From: an uncultured Alphaproteobacteria bacterium
Lineage (GTDB): Bacteria > Pseudomonadota > Alphaproteobacteria > HIMB59 > GCA-002718135
NCBI GenBank assembly: GCA_902582755.1
Contig: CACHSZ010000005.1
Coordinates: 49,212-113,211 of the forward strand
DNA length: 64,000 nucleotides
Reading direction: 5' to 3'
Shown here: positions 54,294 to 63,186 of the stretch, piece after piece
Position numbering within the stretch: the first letter of the stretch is position 1
Layout of the letters: the number at the start of each line of letters is the position of its first letter
Translations under genes and position numbers: made by a program
The notes under the pieces: model-generated
Database searches by the model: none
What the model was told of the DNA's origin: nothing
Seen by the model: the letters and a program-made list of their open reading frames with translations, nothing else

Positions 54294-55298
54294 ATGAAAA
54301 AACTATTATCTATCTTTGCGGTTGTAGCGTTTGCTTTTTCAGCACATGCTGGAACTCTTGATGATGTTAAAAATAGAGGTTTTCTAAAATGTGGAGTAAC
54401 AACTGGTCTTGCTGGTTTTGCTGCTCCAGATGATAGCGGTGAATGGGCTGGTCTAGATGCTGATATGTGTCGTGCAGTTGCAGTAGCTGTTTTTGGAGAC
54501 CGTTCAAAAGTAGAATTTATTACTACTACAGGTAAATCTCGTTTCCCAACATTAGCTTCTGGTGAAGTTGATATGTTAGCGAGAAATACAACTTGGACAA
54601 TTAGCCGTGATGTTAATCTTGGTTTTGAGTTCGTAGGTGTAAACTTCTACGATGGACAAGGTTTCATGGTTCCATCTGCTCTTGGTGTATCAAGTGCAAC
54701 TGAGCTTGATGGTGCTACTGTATGTATCCAAACTGGTACTACTACAGAGTTAAACCTTGCTGACTTCTTTAGATTAAATGGAATTAGCTACGAAGCACTT
54801 CCAATTGAAACTAATGATGAAGGTAAAGAAAACTTATTTGCTGGAAGATGTGACGTATACACAACTGACGCTTCAGGTCTTTCTTCAACAAGAGCTGCTG
54901 CTTCTAATCCAGATAAATGGGTTGTATTACCAGAAATTATTTCAAAAGAACCACTTGGTCCACTTGTAAGACATGGTGATCACCAGTGGGGTGACGTAGT
55001 TCGTTGGTCTTTAAATGCAATGATTATTGCTGAAGAACTAGGTATTACATCTGAAAACGTTGATGCTCAAATGAGCTCTAATGTTCCTGAAGTACTAAGA
55101 CTTCTTGGTGTTGAAGGTAACTATGGAGAAATGCTTGAGCTAAGTAATGATTGGGCTTACCAAATTATTAAACAAATTGGTAACTACTCTGAATCTTACG
55201 AAGCAAACGTAGGTCCAGACACACCTCTAGAAATTGCAAGAGGTTTAAATGCTCTATGGACTCAAGGTGGTATTTTATACGCACCTCCATTCAGATAA
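54294..55298 (+). CDS. aapJ: General L-amino acid ABC transporter substrate-binding protein
   Basis: This 334-residue periplasmic protein has a signal (LLSIFAVVAFAFSAHAG) and the AapJ/BztA pattern: VKNRGFLKCGVTTGLAGFAAPDDSGEWAGLDADMCRAVAVAVFGD, then LASGEVDMLARNTTWTISRD and EPLGPLVRHGDHQWGDVVRW. It captures a broad range of amino acids. Its codon use is richer in GC-ending codons than its neighbours, typical of a highly expressed gene. A GGAGA ribosome site precedes the ATG, and a terminator separates it from the permeases. Confidence 0.96.
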   Translation: MKKLLSIFAVVAFAFSAHAGTLDDVKNRGFLKCGVTTGLAGFAAPDDSGEWAGLDADMCRAVAVAVFGDRSKVEFITTTGKSRFPTLASGEVDMLARNTTWTISRDVNLGFEFVGVNFYDGQGFMVPSALGVSSATELDGATVCIQTGTTTELNLADFFRLNGISYEALPIETNDEGKENLFAGRCDVYTTDASGLSSTRAAASNPDKWVVLPEIISKEPLGPLVRHGDHQWGDVVRWSLNAMIIAEELGITSENVDAQMSSNVPEVLRLLGVEGNYGEMLELSNDWAYQIIKQIGNYSESYEANVGPDTPLEIARGLNALWTQGGILYAPPFR

Positions 55299-55314
55299 AT
55301 CGTAATTAAATTTC

Positions 55315-55346
55315 AAACGGGGGGTTTAAAACCCCCCGTTTTTTTT
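55315..55346 (+). terminator. Attenuating terminator between aapJ and aapQ
   Basis: AAACGGGGGG pairs with CCCCCCGTTT around a small AT loop, followed by a run of T, 16 bases after aapJ and 13 bases before aapQ. It should stop most transcripts after aapJ and so favour excess binding protein over permeases. Confidence 0.92.
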
Positions 55347-55359
55347 GTATATACTAGCG

Positions 55360-56523
55360 ATGCGATCTAACCTAGGTTTCTTTTCTGATGAAAAATTTAG
55401 ATCCATCTTTTTTCAAACTTTAGTTGTAGGTTTATTTGCCCTAGGTTTATTCTTTGTAATTAGTACAACTTCTTACAACTTAGAAAAAAGAAATATTGCA
55501 ACTGGTTGGAGTTTTCTACAAAATCCAGCTGGCTTTGATATAAGTTTTTCACCTTTTTTAGAATTTAAATCCACTGATACTCACTTAAAAGTTTATTTTG
55601 TTGGTGTTTTAAATACTCTTTTAGTTTCTGTTACAGGATGTATAGCTGCAACAATTTTAGGTTTTATATTGGGTATAGTAAGACTATCTTCAAATTGGTT
55701 GTTAAGTCGACTAGTTTATATTTACGTTGAATTTTCAAGAAATGTTCCTTTACTTCTTCAAATAATTTTATGGTATAGCATTTTAATTCAACTACCTCGT
55801 GTAAAGCAATCACTTCAAGTTCTTGATGTATTTTATATTTCAAATAGAGGATTATATTCTCCAAGACCAATATTTGAAAGTGGATTTTCATATGTATCCA
55901 TTGCAATTCTATTGGCTTTAATTTCAAGTTTCTTAATAAATAGATGGGCAAAAAAAAGACAAGATAAGACAGGTCAACAATTTCCAGTATTCTCAAGTTC
56001 AATTGGATTAATTTTTATTGTTCCATTAATTTTATTTTTTATTCTTGGTTCACCTTTGTCTTTTGAGCATCCAGAATTAAAAGGTTTTAATTTTAAAGGC
56101 GGTTTAGTTATTAGACCTGAATTTATAGCAATGTTTTTAGCTTTATCAATTTACACTGCAGCTTTCATTTCTGAAATTGTTAGAGCAGGTATAATGTCTG
56201 TTTCAAAAGGACAAAGAGAGGCTTCAGCTGCTATAGGTTTAAAACAAACATGGATAATGAGACTAATCATTATTCCTCAAGCTCTCAGAGTGATTGTACC
56301 TCCGCTAACAAGTCAGTATCTAAACTTAACTAAAAATTCTTCTTTAGGAATTGCTGTCGGATATGCTGACCTTGTTCACGGTTTTGGAGGAATAAGTTTA
56401 AATCAAACTGGTCAAGCTATTGAATGTATGGCAATTGTTATGGCAACTTATTTGTCAATTAGTCTGACAATATCTTTCTTTATGAACATTTATAATAGAA
56501 GTATACAATTTAAGGAAAAGTAA
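55360..56523 (+). CDS. aapQ: General L-amino acid ABC transporter permease AapQ
   Basis: This 387-residue permease starts at ATG 55360; a TTG five codons earlier would lie in the terminator T run. It has about eight membrane segments, LNTLLVSVTGCIAATILGFILGIVRLSSNW near residue 85, YVEFSRNVPLLLQIILWY, and the EAA loop REASAAIGLKQTWIMRLIIIPQALRVIVPP. The large periplasmic insert is usual for AapQ. No good Shine-Dalgarno is visible. It overlaps aapM by one base. Confidence 0.93.
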   Translation: MRSNLGFFSDEKFRSIFFQTLVVGLFALGLFFVISTTSYNLEKRNIATGWSFLQNPAGFDISFSPFLEFKSTDTHLKVYFVGVLNTLLVSVTGCIAATILGFILGIVRLSSNWLLSRLVYIYVEFSRNVPLLLQIILWYSILIQLPRVKQSLQVLDVFYISNRGLYSPRPIFESGFSYVSIAILLALISSFLINRWAKKRQDKTGQQFPVFSSSIGLIFIVPLILFFILGSPLSFEHPELKGFNFKGGLVIRPEFIAMFLALSIYTAAFISEIVRAGIMSVSKGQREASAAIGLKQTWIMRLIIIPQALRVIVPPLTSQYLNLTKNSSLGIAVGYADLVHGFGGISLNQTGQAIECMAIVMATYLSISLTISFFMNIYNRSIQFKEK

Positions 56524-57656
56524 TGAACGAAATGAATGAAGTTAGAAAACCACCAGTAGCAACAACAGGTATTATTGGTTGGTTACGAATTAATTTATTC
56601 TTCAATTGGACAAACTCATTAATAACTTTATTTGTTATTTATTGTTTGTATCAGTTTATTCCTTGGATTTTAGATTGGACAATATTTTCAGCTGATTTTA
56701 AATATAATTATCTTGGTGAACAAATTACTAACCAAGAAATGTGTTCACGAAATTTAGATCCTGAAAATGGTGGAGCTTGTTGGGCAGTTATATATGTAAG
56801 ATTTTATCAATTTATTTATGGATTTTATCCAAAGGTTGAAGTTTGGAGAGTTAATTTAGCGTATGTTATGTTAGCTTTTGCGCTTCTACCTCTTTTGTAT
56901 GCAAAACTTCCATATAGAAAGTACTTTTTATATTTTACATACATTTTTCCTGTTATTGCTTATTTTTTACTTAATGGTGGCTTGGGATTTACTGAAGTCT
57001 CTACTAACAAATGGGGTGGTCTTCTTGTAACACTTGTCCTAGGCTGTACTGGAATCGCATTAGCTTTTCCTATTGGAATTATGTTGGCTTTAGGCCGAAG
57101 ATCTAAATTACCAGTTATAAGCATGATGTGTACATTGTTTATTGAGTTTATTAGAGGTGTTCCTCTTATAACTTTATTATTCTTTGGAATGGTAATGCTT
57201 CCTCTTTTTTTACCAGAAGGAATAGATATGGATGGTTTGGTAAGAGTTCTTGTTGCAGTTACTTTATTTCAATCCGCTTATATGGCAGAAGTTATAAGAG
57301 GAGGACTACAGGCAATACCTCCTGGTCAATATGAAGCTGCTAAATCACTTGGGATGTCTTATTGGAGAATGAATTTATTAATAATACTTCCTCAAGCTAT
57401 TAGAATTTCTATACCACCAATTGTCAACACATCTATAGGTTTATTTAAGGATACAACTTTAGTCATTATTGTAGGAATATTGGATTTATTAGGAATTGGA
57501 AGAGGTACTTTAGCGGATACCAATTGGTTAGGTTTATCTTATGAAATTTACTTTTTTGTAAGTTTGGTATTTTTTATATTCACATTTGGAATGTCTAGAT
57601 ACAGTTTGTATTTGGAAAAGAAATTAAAAACAGGTATTAATATGGGGGCTGATTAA
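56523..57656 (+). CDS. aapM: General L-amino acid ABC transporter permease AapM
   Basis: This 377-residue permease is the partner of AapQ. It has a membrane-rich N-terminal half with a loop holding two cysteines ([17 protein letters not shown]), then [29 protein letters not shown] and the EAA loop [30 protein letters not shown] near residue 280. The stop is one base before the aapP start. Confidence 0.94.
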   Translation: MNEMNEVRKPPVATTGIIGWLRINLFFNWTNSLITLFVIYCLYQFIPWILDWTIFSADFKYNYLGEQITNQEMCSRNLDPENGGACWAVIYVRFYQFIYGFYPKVEVWRVNLAYVMLAFALLPLLYAKLPYRKYFLYFTYIFPVIAYFLLNGGLGFTEVSTNKWGGLLVTLVLGCTGIALAFPIGIMLALGRRSKLPVISMMCTLFIEFIRGVPLITLLFFGMVMLPLFLPEGIDMDGLVRVLVAVTLFQSAYMAEVIRGGLQAIPPGQYEAAKSLGMSYWRMNLLIILPQAIRISIPPIVNTSIGLFKDTTLVIIVGILDLLGIGRGTLADTNWLGLSYEIYFFVSLVFFIFTFGMSRYSLYLEKKLKTGINMGAD

Positions 57657-57657
57657 A

Positions 57658-58401
57658 ATGAGTGAAGAATCTATAATTTCATTAAAAAATGTTAACAAGT
57701 GGTTTGGAGATTTTCATGTGTTACAAGATGTAAATCTTGAAGTGAAGAAGAAAGAAAGAATCGTAGTTTGTGGTCCTTCTGGTTCTGGTAAATCCACAAT
57801 GATCAGATGTATTAATAGATTGGAAGAGCATCAAGAAGGTTCAATTGTTGTTGATGGAATTGAGTTAACAGGAAATTTAAAAAATATTGATAATGTTAGA
57901 AAAGAAGTTGGAATGGTATTCCAGCAATTTAATTTATTCCCTCATTTATCTGTAAAAGAAAATATAACGTTAGCGCCAATTTGGGTTAAAAAAATGCCAA
58001 AGGCGGAAGCAGAGGAACTGGCTATGAGACAGTTAGAAATAGTAAAAATTCCTGAACAAGCCAACAAGTATCCTGGTCAATTATCTGGTGGTCAACAACA
58101 AAGAGTAGCAATTGCTAGATCGCTTGCAATGAATCCTAACATCATGCTTTTTGATGAACCAACTTCAGCTCTAGATCCTGAAATGATTAAAGAAGTTTTA
58201 GATGTTATGGTTGATTTGGCAAACGGTGGAATGACTATGATTGTTGTTACTCACGAAATGGGTTTTGCTAAAACAGTTGCTGATAGAATGGTGTTTATGG
58301 ATGAAGGTAAAATTGTTGAGGAAGCTAGTCCAGATAAGTTTTTCAATAATCCAGAGAGTGATCGTACAAAGTTATTCTTAAGTCAAATTCTTCATCAGTA
58401 A
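57658..58401 (+). CDS. aapP: General L-amino acid ABC transporter ATP-binding protein
   Basis: This 247-residue ATPase has Walker [15 protein letters not shown] near residue 40, Q-loop [11 protein letters not shown], signature [17 protein letters not shown], Walker [15 protein letters not shown] and H-loop [10 protein letters not shown]. It powers AapQM. It is the last gene of the operon and ends one base from convergent alaX. Confidence 0.96.
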   Translation: MSEESIISLKNVNKWFGDFHVLQDVNLEVKKKERIVVCGPSGSGKSTMIRCINRLEEHQEGSIVVDGIELTGNLKNIDNVRKEVGMVFQQFNLFPHLSVKENITLAPIWVKKMPKAEAEELAMRQLEIVKIPEQANKYPGQLSGGQQQRVAIARSLAMNPNIMLFDEPTSALDPEMIKEVLDVMVDLANGGMTMIVVTHEMGFAKTVADRMVFMDEGKIVEEASPDKFFNNPESDRTKLFLSQILHQ

Positions 58402-58402
58402 T

Positions 58403-59104
58403 TTAAGAAGATAACAATAAATTAACTCTTCTATTCATTTTACCTTTGTTTTCTATTTTGCCGATTTGAATTTTACCAATCTCATTAGTTGATTTCACAT
58501 GCGTACCACCACAAGGTTGTAAATCAATATCACCAATTCTAATTAATCTTATTTTACCATCTACTTGCGGAGGTTTTACTGACATAGTTCTTACAAGCTC
58601 AGGTTTTTCTTCCAATATACTACTTTCAATTACTTCACTAGTAACGGTATGATTATCTTCAACCAACAAATTTATTTTTTCTTCTAATTCTTCTTTATTT
58701 ATTTGTTTATCTGGATCATTAAAATCTAATCGACTTTTTTCATAACCAATTTGACCGCCAGTTACTCCTAAAGGGACTATAGAACACAACAAGTGCAGTG
58801 CAGTATGCATTCTCATATGCTTGTATCGTAAATCCCAATTTATTTTTCCAATTATGTCAGCATTCTCTTCAAGATCTTTGAGATCATCTACAATATTTAT
58901 TATTTTATTATTTTCTTTAATAGTATCTAAAACTTGTATTTTTGTACTTTCAGCTTCTATTGCACCTGTGTCCCCAGGTTGACCACCACTTTTTGCATAA
59001 AATGCTGTCTTATCTAACTCAATACGATTTTCTTCTTTCACAATACCTATAATTTTTGCTTTAAATTCTCTAAGGTATGCATCATCTTCGAATAATTTTG
59101 TCAT
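58403..59104 (-). CDS. Alanyl-tRNA editing protein (AlaX)
   Basis: This 233-residue protein combines an AlaRS-like N-terminal barrel (FYAKSGGQPGDTGAIE) with the editing domain: zinc ligands in MRMHTALHLL (HxxxH) and LQPCGGTHVKSTNEIG (CxxxH). It removes serine or glycine wrongly attached to tRNA-Ala. It is a single gene; its start is 139 bases from the divergent umuD start. Confidence 0.93.
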   Translation of the reverse strand: MTKLFEDDAYLREFKAKIIGIVKEENRIELDKTAFYAKSGGQPGDTGAIEAESTKIQVLDTIKENNKIINIVDDLKDLEENADIIGKINWDLRYKHMRMHTALHLLCSIVPLGVTGGQIGYEKSRLDFNDPDKQINKEELEEKINLLVEDNHTVTSEVIESSILEEKPELVRTMSVKPPQVDGKIRLIRIGDIDLQPCGGTHVKSTNEIGKIQIGKIENKGKMNRRVNLLLSS

Positions 59105-59137
59105 AGCGTTTTTTAACAGTATTTTAAAAATATTATA

Positions 59138-59165
59138 TTGACTTTTTTCTCATTCTGAATAAATT
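59138..59165 (+). promoter_or_regulatory. Candidate promoter for umuDC
   Basis: TTGACT (59138-59143) and TAAATT (59160-59165) with a 16-base spacer. The -10 is immediately followed by the LexA box at 59167, so bound LexA would cover the transcription start. Confidence 0.5.
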
Positions 59166-59166
59166 A

Positions 59167-59181
59167 GAACAAAAGTAGAAC
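59167..59181. promoter_or_regulatory. LexA (SOS) box upstream of umuDC
   Basis: GAAC-N7-GAAC, a direct repeat that equals GTTC-N7-GTTC on the other strand, the LexA operator type of alphaproteobacteria. It lies 62 bases before the umuD ATG, next to the likely -10. Confidence 0.8.
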
Positions 59182-59243
59182 AAATAATTTTATAAATAAT
59201 ATAATTATTATTTATCAATTATTTAAATATTTTTTCTAATATT

Positions 59244-59681
59244 ATGTCTAAAAAAATAGAAAACTTAATATTTAAAGCTGAATCTAAAGGAGATCAAATA
59301 ACACCTTATTTTCTTGATACAGTATCTGCAGGTTTTCCATCTCCAGCTACTGATTATATGGAAAACAAACTTGATCTTAATGAATATTTGGTTCAACGTC
59401 CAACAGCAACCTATATCGTTAAAGCTAATGGCCCTTCTATGACCGATGCAGGCATATTATCAGGTGATCTACTTATTGTTGATAGAAGTATTGCACCTCG
59501 CAACGACAATATTGTTATAGCCTCCATCTTTGGTGACCTAACAGTCAAAAAACTAAAAAAGAAAGACCAGTCATTATTCTTAATTTCTGCCAATAGTGAG
59601 TATCCTAGTATTCAAGTTAAAGAAGAAATGGAGTGTTTTATATGGGGAGTAGTGACATATGTCATACACAAAACTACTTAA
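59244..59681 (+). CDS. umuD: SOS mutagenesis protein UmuD
   Basis: This 145-residue S24 peptidase has a self-cleavage site at Ala29-Gly30 in VSAGFPSPATD, the catalytic serine in NGPSMTDAGI (Ser65) and the lysine in TVKKLKKK (Lys102), at the same spacing as in E. coli UmuD. After RecA-stimulated cleavage it activates UmuC for translesion synthesis. An SOS box precedes it. Its 3' end overlaps umuC by 23 bases. Confidence 0.95.
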   Translation: MSKKIENLIFKAESKGDQITPYFLDTVSAGFPSPATDYMENKLDLNEYLVQRPTATYIVKANGPSMTDAGILSGDLLIVDRSIAPRNDNIVIASIFGDLTVKKLKKKDQSLFLISANSEYPSIQVKEEMECFIWGVVTYVIHKTT

Positions 59682-60963
59682 TAGAAATCATAGCTCAGTA
59701 AATCAATCTATAGCATTGATAGATTGCAACAATTTTTATGCGTCATGTGAAAGAATATTTAATCCAAAACTTATAGGAAAACCAATTGTTGTACTTTCCA
59801 ATAATGATGGTTGTATCATTGCGCGATCAAAAGAAGCAAAAAAATTAGGGATAAAAATGGGTGAACCTTATTTTAAAGCAAAAAATATTATTGAAAAAAA
59901 TGATGTTAAAGTTTTTTCATCTAATTATTCTTTATATGGTGATATTTCTCAAAGAGTAATGGAAACTTTATCAAGTTTCTCCTCAGAGGTAGAAATCTAC
60001 TCCATAGATGAAGCATTTCTTGGTTTAAATGGTTTTGAGAACTATGAGTTAAGCACTTATTGCAGATACATTAGGCAAACAATTAAGAAGTGGGTTGGCA
60101 TTCCAGTTAGTATTGGAGTAGGACCAACAAAAACACTGTCCAAAATAGCTAATCATCTAGCAAAAAAACAATCAGACTATAAAGGTGTGTGCATACTAAA
60201 AAATAAAATAGAAATAAAGAAAGCATTAGAATTAACAGCTATTGAAGAAGTATGGGGTATTGGAAAAAGATTATCTCTTTTTCTAAAAAAATATAATATT
60301 CATAATGCTTATCAATTTTCACAAATGGACAGAGGATGGATAAGAAAAAATATGGGCGTAGTAGGAGAGAAGACATACCTAGAATTAAATAGTGTATCGT
60401 GTCTAGACCTTGATTTGGTTCCAAGTGATAAACAAAGTTGTTGTGTCTCAAGATCGTTTAGTCAGCCAATAGAAAAATTATTTGATTTAGAAGAGTCAAT
60501 ATCAACTTATGGATCAAGAGTATCAGAGAAGATAAGGGAAGAGGGGTTAGTGGCTGAGTCCATGAGTGTTTTTGTTTTGACAAATCATTTTAATAGAAGA
60601 GAGAAACAATATTCGAATTCAATAAAACTACACTTACCTTTTCCAACAAATAATAGCATGAAAATTGTTAAAAGAGCTCTTGAAGGAATTAGAAAAATAT
60701 ACCGACCAGGATTTCGTTATAAAAAAGCTGGAATTATATTATATGGTCTTAGTAGGCACAATGTAACTAGAGGATTACTTGATTACGATCGTGATATATC
60801 AGATAGAATAATGAATACTATCGATAATATTAATTCTAGATATGGAAGTTCAACGTTAAAGATAGCTTCTGAAGGTATAGAAAAAATATGGAAGATGAAA
60901 AGAGAAAACGTTTCTCCGTGCTATACAACAAGGTTTGATGATTTAGTTCAGGTCAAATGTTAA
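59659..60963 (+). CDS. umuC: DNA polymerase V subunit UmuC
   Basis: This 434-residue Y-family polymerase has the catalytic motifs ALIDCNNFYASCERIFNP near residue 18 and VEIYSIDEAFLGL near residue 110, the VSIGVGPTKTLSKIANHLAKK palm-finger segment, a helix-hairpin-helix stretch EEVWGIGKRL, and a C-terminal little finger plus UmuC tail. It starts inside umuD (23-base overlap), as is common. It performs error-prone replication past lesions. Confidence 0.96.
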   Translation: MSYTKLLNRNHSSVNQSIALIDCNNFYASCERIFNPKLIGKPIVVLSNNDGCIIARSKEAKKLGIKMGEPYFKAKNIIEKNDVKVFSSNYSLYGDISQRVMETLSSFSSEVEIYSIDEAFLGLNGFENYELSTYCRYIRQTIKKWVGIPVSIGVGPTKTLSKIANHLAKKQSDYKGVCILKNKIEIKKALELTAIEEVWGIGKRLSLFLKKYNIHNAYQFSQMDRGWIRKNMGVVGEKTYLELNSVSCLDLDLVPSDKQSCCVSRSFSQPIEKLFDLEESISTYGSRVSEKIREEGLVAESMSVFVLTNHFNRREKQYSNSIKLHLPFPTNNSMKIVKRALEGIRKIYRPGFRYKKAGIILYGLSRHNVTRGLLDYDRDISDRIMNTIDNINSRYGSSTLKIASEGIEKIWKMKRENVSPCYTTRFDDLVQVKC

Positions 60964-60985
60964 AGAGGCTAATTAAAACTAAATA

Positions 60986-61014
60986 AAATATTATTATAAA
61001 TTGATAATATTTTT
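60986..61014 (+). terminator. Weak AT-only hairpin after umuC
   Basis: AAATATTAT and ATAATATTT form a 9-bp stem with a nine-base loop, followed by a short T run, 23 bases after umuC. The stem has no GC pair, so termination strength is doubtful. Confidence 0.35.
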
Positions 61015-61065
61015 GTTAAAAAAAAATTGTTAAGAAACTTCAATATATAAAATAAGAATATAAAG

Positions 61066-62202
61066 ATGAACATATATTCAAAAGCCAAAGTTGCTTGTTT
61101 GGTTGGAATTTCATTCCCAATGATAATGTGGGTATTTATGCTAGGACATATACCAATTATTTACAAGAAACTTGAATTATCTGAAACAAGCTGGGGTATT
61201 TTTCTGTTAATTTTTGGATTGATACAAATTCTTACTGGTCAAGTATGCTCCAGATTAATTACTCCAAGGTTTGGAACAAAAATAATGATGTTTATGGGAA
61301 TACTACTTCTATCAATAAGTTTTTTAATTATTATTTATATAACAAATTATATTTCATTTTTAATTATAGCTTGTTTATTTGGAATATCTTTAGGGTTAAT
61401 AATGCCTTCCACAAATTCACATTTGTCATTAATTGAAGAACAAACAAAAGAAATTTTACAACCTGTTTTCTGGGCATTTATGAGTTTGGGTGCAGTAATA
61501 GGGGCTTTTTTATCAATTTATTTATTAAGTTTAAATTTTTTAATTTCAACATCTTTCCCAATCATATTTTTAATAGGCTTGATTATAGCATGTATAGTTT
61601 TTTATTTTGGATTACCTAGAGATAAAGATTATTTCGGAAAAGCAGAAAAATTTTCTTTGCCTGATAAAAAAGTTCTAATTTTTGGTTTGATTCTTTTTTT
61701 CGAATTTGGGACAGTAGGCATAATAATGGAATGGTCACCTCTATGGTTGACACAGGATTTAGGATCACCATTATTCTTAGGAGCATTAATTTTAATTTCT
61801 TTTCATTCAGGTGAAATTCCATCGAGACTTTTTGGATCACAATTAATTAATTATTTTGGAGAAATAAAAATTGGTTTTCACTTAGTTCTGCTGGGATGTT
61901 TATCATTGCTATTATCTATAATTACAATGAATTATTATATAGTAGCTTTTGCTTCATTTATTTTTGGGTTTGCAACTGGAAATACAAATCCTATTGTAAT
62001 TAGGCAGGCAATTAAATCAACTACTGAAAACATTCCAACAACTATAGCTAATTTGATGACATTGGCTTTTTCTGGATTAATGATTGGCCCTGGTCTGGTT
62101 GGAGTGTCAGCAAAATATCTAGGAATGACTTTTAATATGTATTTGCTGCCAATTGTTTGGGCTATTTGTGCACTTATTTTTATCAGAAATTATGTAAAAT
62201 GA
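61066..62202 (+). CDS. MFS transporter, unknown substrate
   Basis: This 378-residue protein has about 12 membrane segments. The loop between segments 2 and 3 reads SRLITPRFGTKIMM, a variant of the major facilitator G-x-x-x-D/R signature, and the sixth-seventh central loop is short (PRDKDYFGKAEKFSLPDKK). It resembles YfkF/FucP-like small-molecule exporters. Nothing in the sequence fixes the substrate. The gene is single and followed by two tRNA genes on the other strand. Confidence 0.8.
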   Translation: MNIYSKAKVACLVGISFPMIMWVFMLGHIPIIYKKLELSETSWGIFLLIFGLIQILTGQVCSRLITPRFGTKIMMFMGILLLSISFLIIIYITNYISFLIIACLFGISLGLIMPSTNSHLSLIEEQTKEILQPVFWAFMSLGAVIGAFLSIYLLSLNFLISTSFPIIFLIGLIIACIVFYFGLPRDKDYFGKAEKFSLPDKKVLIFGLILFFEFGTVGIIMEWSPLWLTQDLGSPLFLGALILISFHSGEIPSRLFGSQLINYFGEIKIGFHLVLLGCLSLLLSIITMNYYIVAFASFIFGFATGNTNPIVIRQAIKSTTENIPTTIANLMTLAFSGLMIGPGLVGVSAKYLGMTFNMYLLPIVWAICALIFIRNYVK

Positions 62203-62206
62203 AAAA

Positions 62207-62281
62207 TGGCTCCCCGGGCCGGGCTCGAACCAGCGACCGATCGGTTAACAGCCGATTGCTCTACCACTGAGCTACCGAGGA
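62207..62281 (-). tRNA. tRNA-Asn (anticodon GTT)
   Basis: A 75-base cloverleaf on the minus strand with encoded CCA. Acceptor TCCTCGG/CCGGGGA, anticodon arm ATCGG-CTGTTAA-CCGAT with GTT, T-loop TTCGAGC. Confidence 0.96.
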
Positions 62282-62328
62282 ACACAAATGTGTTGATAAT
62301 AAAAAAAAATTAAAAAACAAGAAAAAAT

Positions 62329-62402
62329 TGGAGGCTCGGAGCGGAATCGAACCGCTGTGCAAGGCTTTGCAGGCCCCTACATAACCACTCTGCCACCGAG
62401 CC
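62329..62402 (-). tRNA. tRNA-Cys (anticodon GCA)
   Basis: A 74-base cloverleaf on the minus strand with encoded CCA. Acceptor GGCTCGG/CCGAGCC, anticodon loop CTGCAAA with GCA, T-loop TTCGATT. Lies 47 bases upstream of tRNA-Asn on the same strand; the pair is likely one transcript. Confidence 0.95.
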
Positions 62403-62526
62403 TAAAAAAATTCACAAATATCACTATATTATTTCTAGTCAATTAATGAAAAAAAATTCTAATGATTGATAATATAATTTAAATAATTGATTAAATAATA
62501 GGTTTATATAAAGCATCTTTTAAGAA

Positions 62527-63186
62527 ATGAGTGAAACATTTGAAATTGCAAGAAAAAATATGGTTGTTAATCAGTTAAGACCAAACAAAATTAATGAAGA
62601 AAATATCTTAAAAATATTTGAAAATACACCTAAAGAGAATTATTTGGATATTAGTTTAGGAAAGAATTGTTACCTAGATAATAATTTAGATATAACTGAT
62701 AAAAGAGGATATCTTAAAAATTTACACCTAGCTCAAATTATAAAATATTCGAATATTTTAACTAGTGATAAGGTATTGCATATTGGTGGTTTGACAGGTT
62801 ACTTTTCTACTCTTATTAGTTCACTATGTGAAGAACTACATGTTGTAGAAGAAAATAAAAAACTTTTTAAATTGTTGGAACAAAATATTAACAATATTGA
62901 TGTTACAAATATTCATTTATTTAACAAAAACTTGTTAGATGGTCTAAATGATAAAGCTCCATTTAATCTAATTATTATTGATGGTCCTATGTTTGAAATT
63001 ACTGATCACTTAAAAAAGCAATTAGTTACCAACGGTGGAAGGTTAATATATATTAAGAAAATCTATGATAATCTGGGTAAAGCTTATAAAATTATAAGAA
63101 ATGAAAATTTGTATTCATCTGAGTATTTATTTGATGTAATGAGTAGTTATCAAATTCAAGAACAACAAGGGGATTTTAAATTTTAA
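62527..63186 (+). CDS. Protein-L-isoaspartate O-methyltransferase family protein
   Basis: This 219-residue protein begins FEIARKNMVVNQLRPNKINEENILKIFENTPKENYLD, the characteristic N-terminus of the PIMT family in alphaproteobacteria. It has SAM motif I KVLHIGGLTGYFSTLISSLCEELHVVEEN near residue 83 and FNLIIIDGPM. It is located just before a tolC gene, a pairing common in alphaproteobacteria. The motif I differs from classical Pcm (VLEIGTGSGYQ), so true isoaspartate repair is not assured. It abuts tolC with no gap. Confidence 0.82.
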   Translation: MSETFEIARKNMVVNQLRPNKINEENILKIFENTPKENYLDISLGKNCYLDNNLDITDKRGYLKNLHLAQIIKYSNILTSDKVLHIGGLTGYFSTLISSLCEELHVVEENKKLFKLLEQNINNIDVTNIHLFNKNLLDGLNDKAPFNLIIIDGPMFEITDHLKKQLVTNGGRLIYIKKIYDNLGKAYKIIRNENLYSSEYLFDVMSSYQIQEQQGDFKF

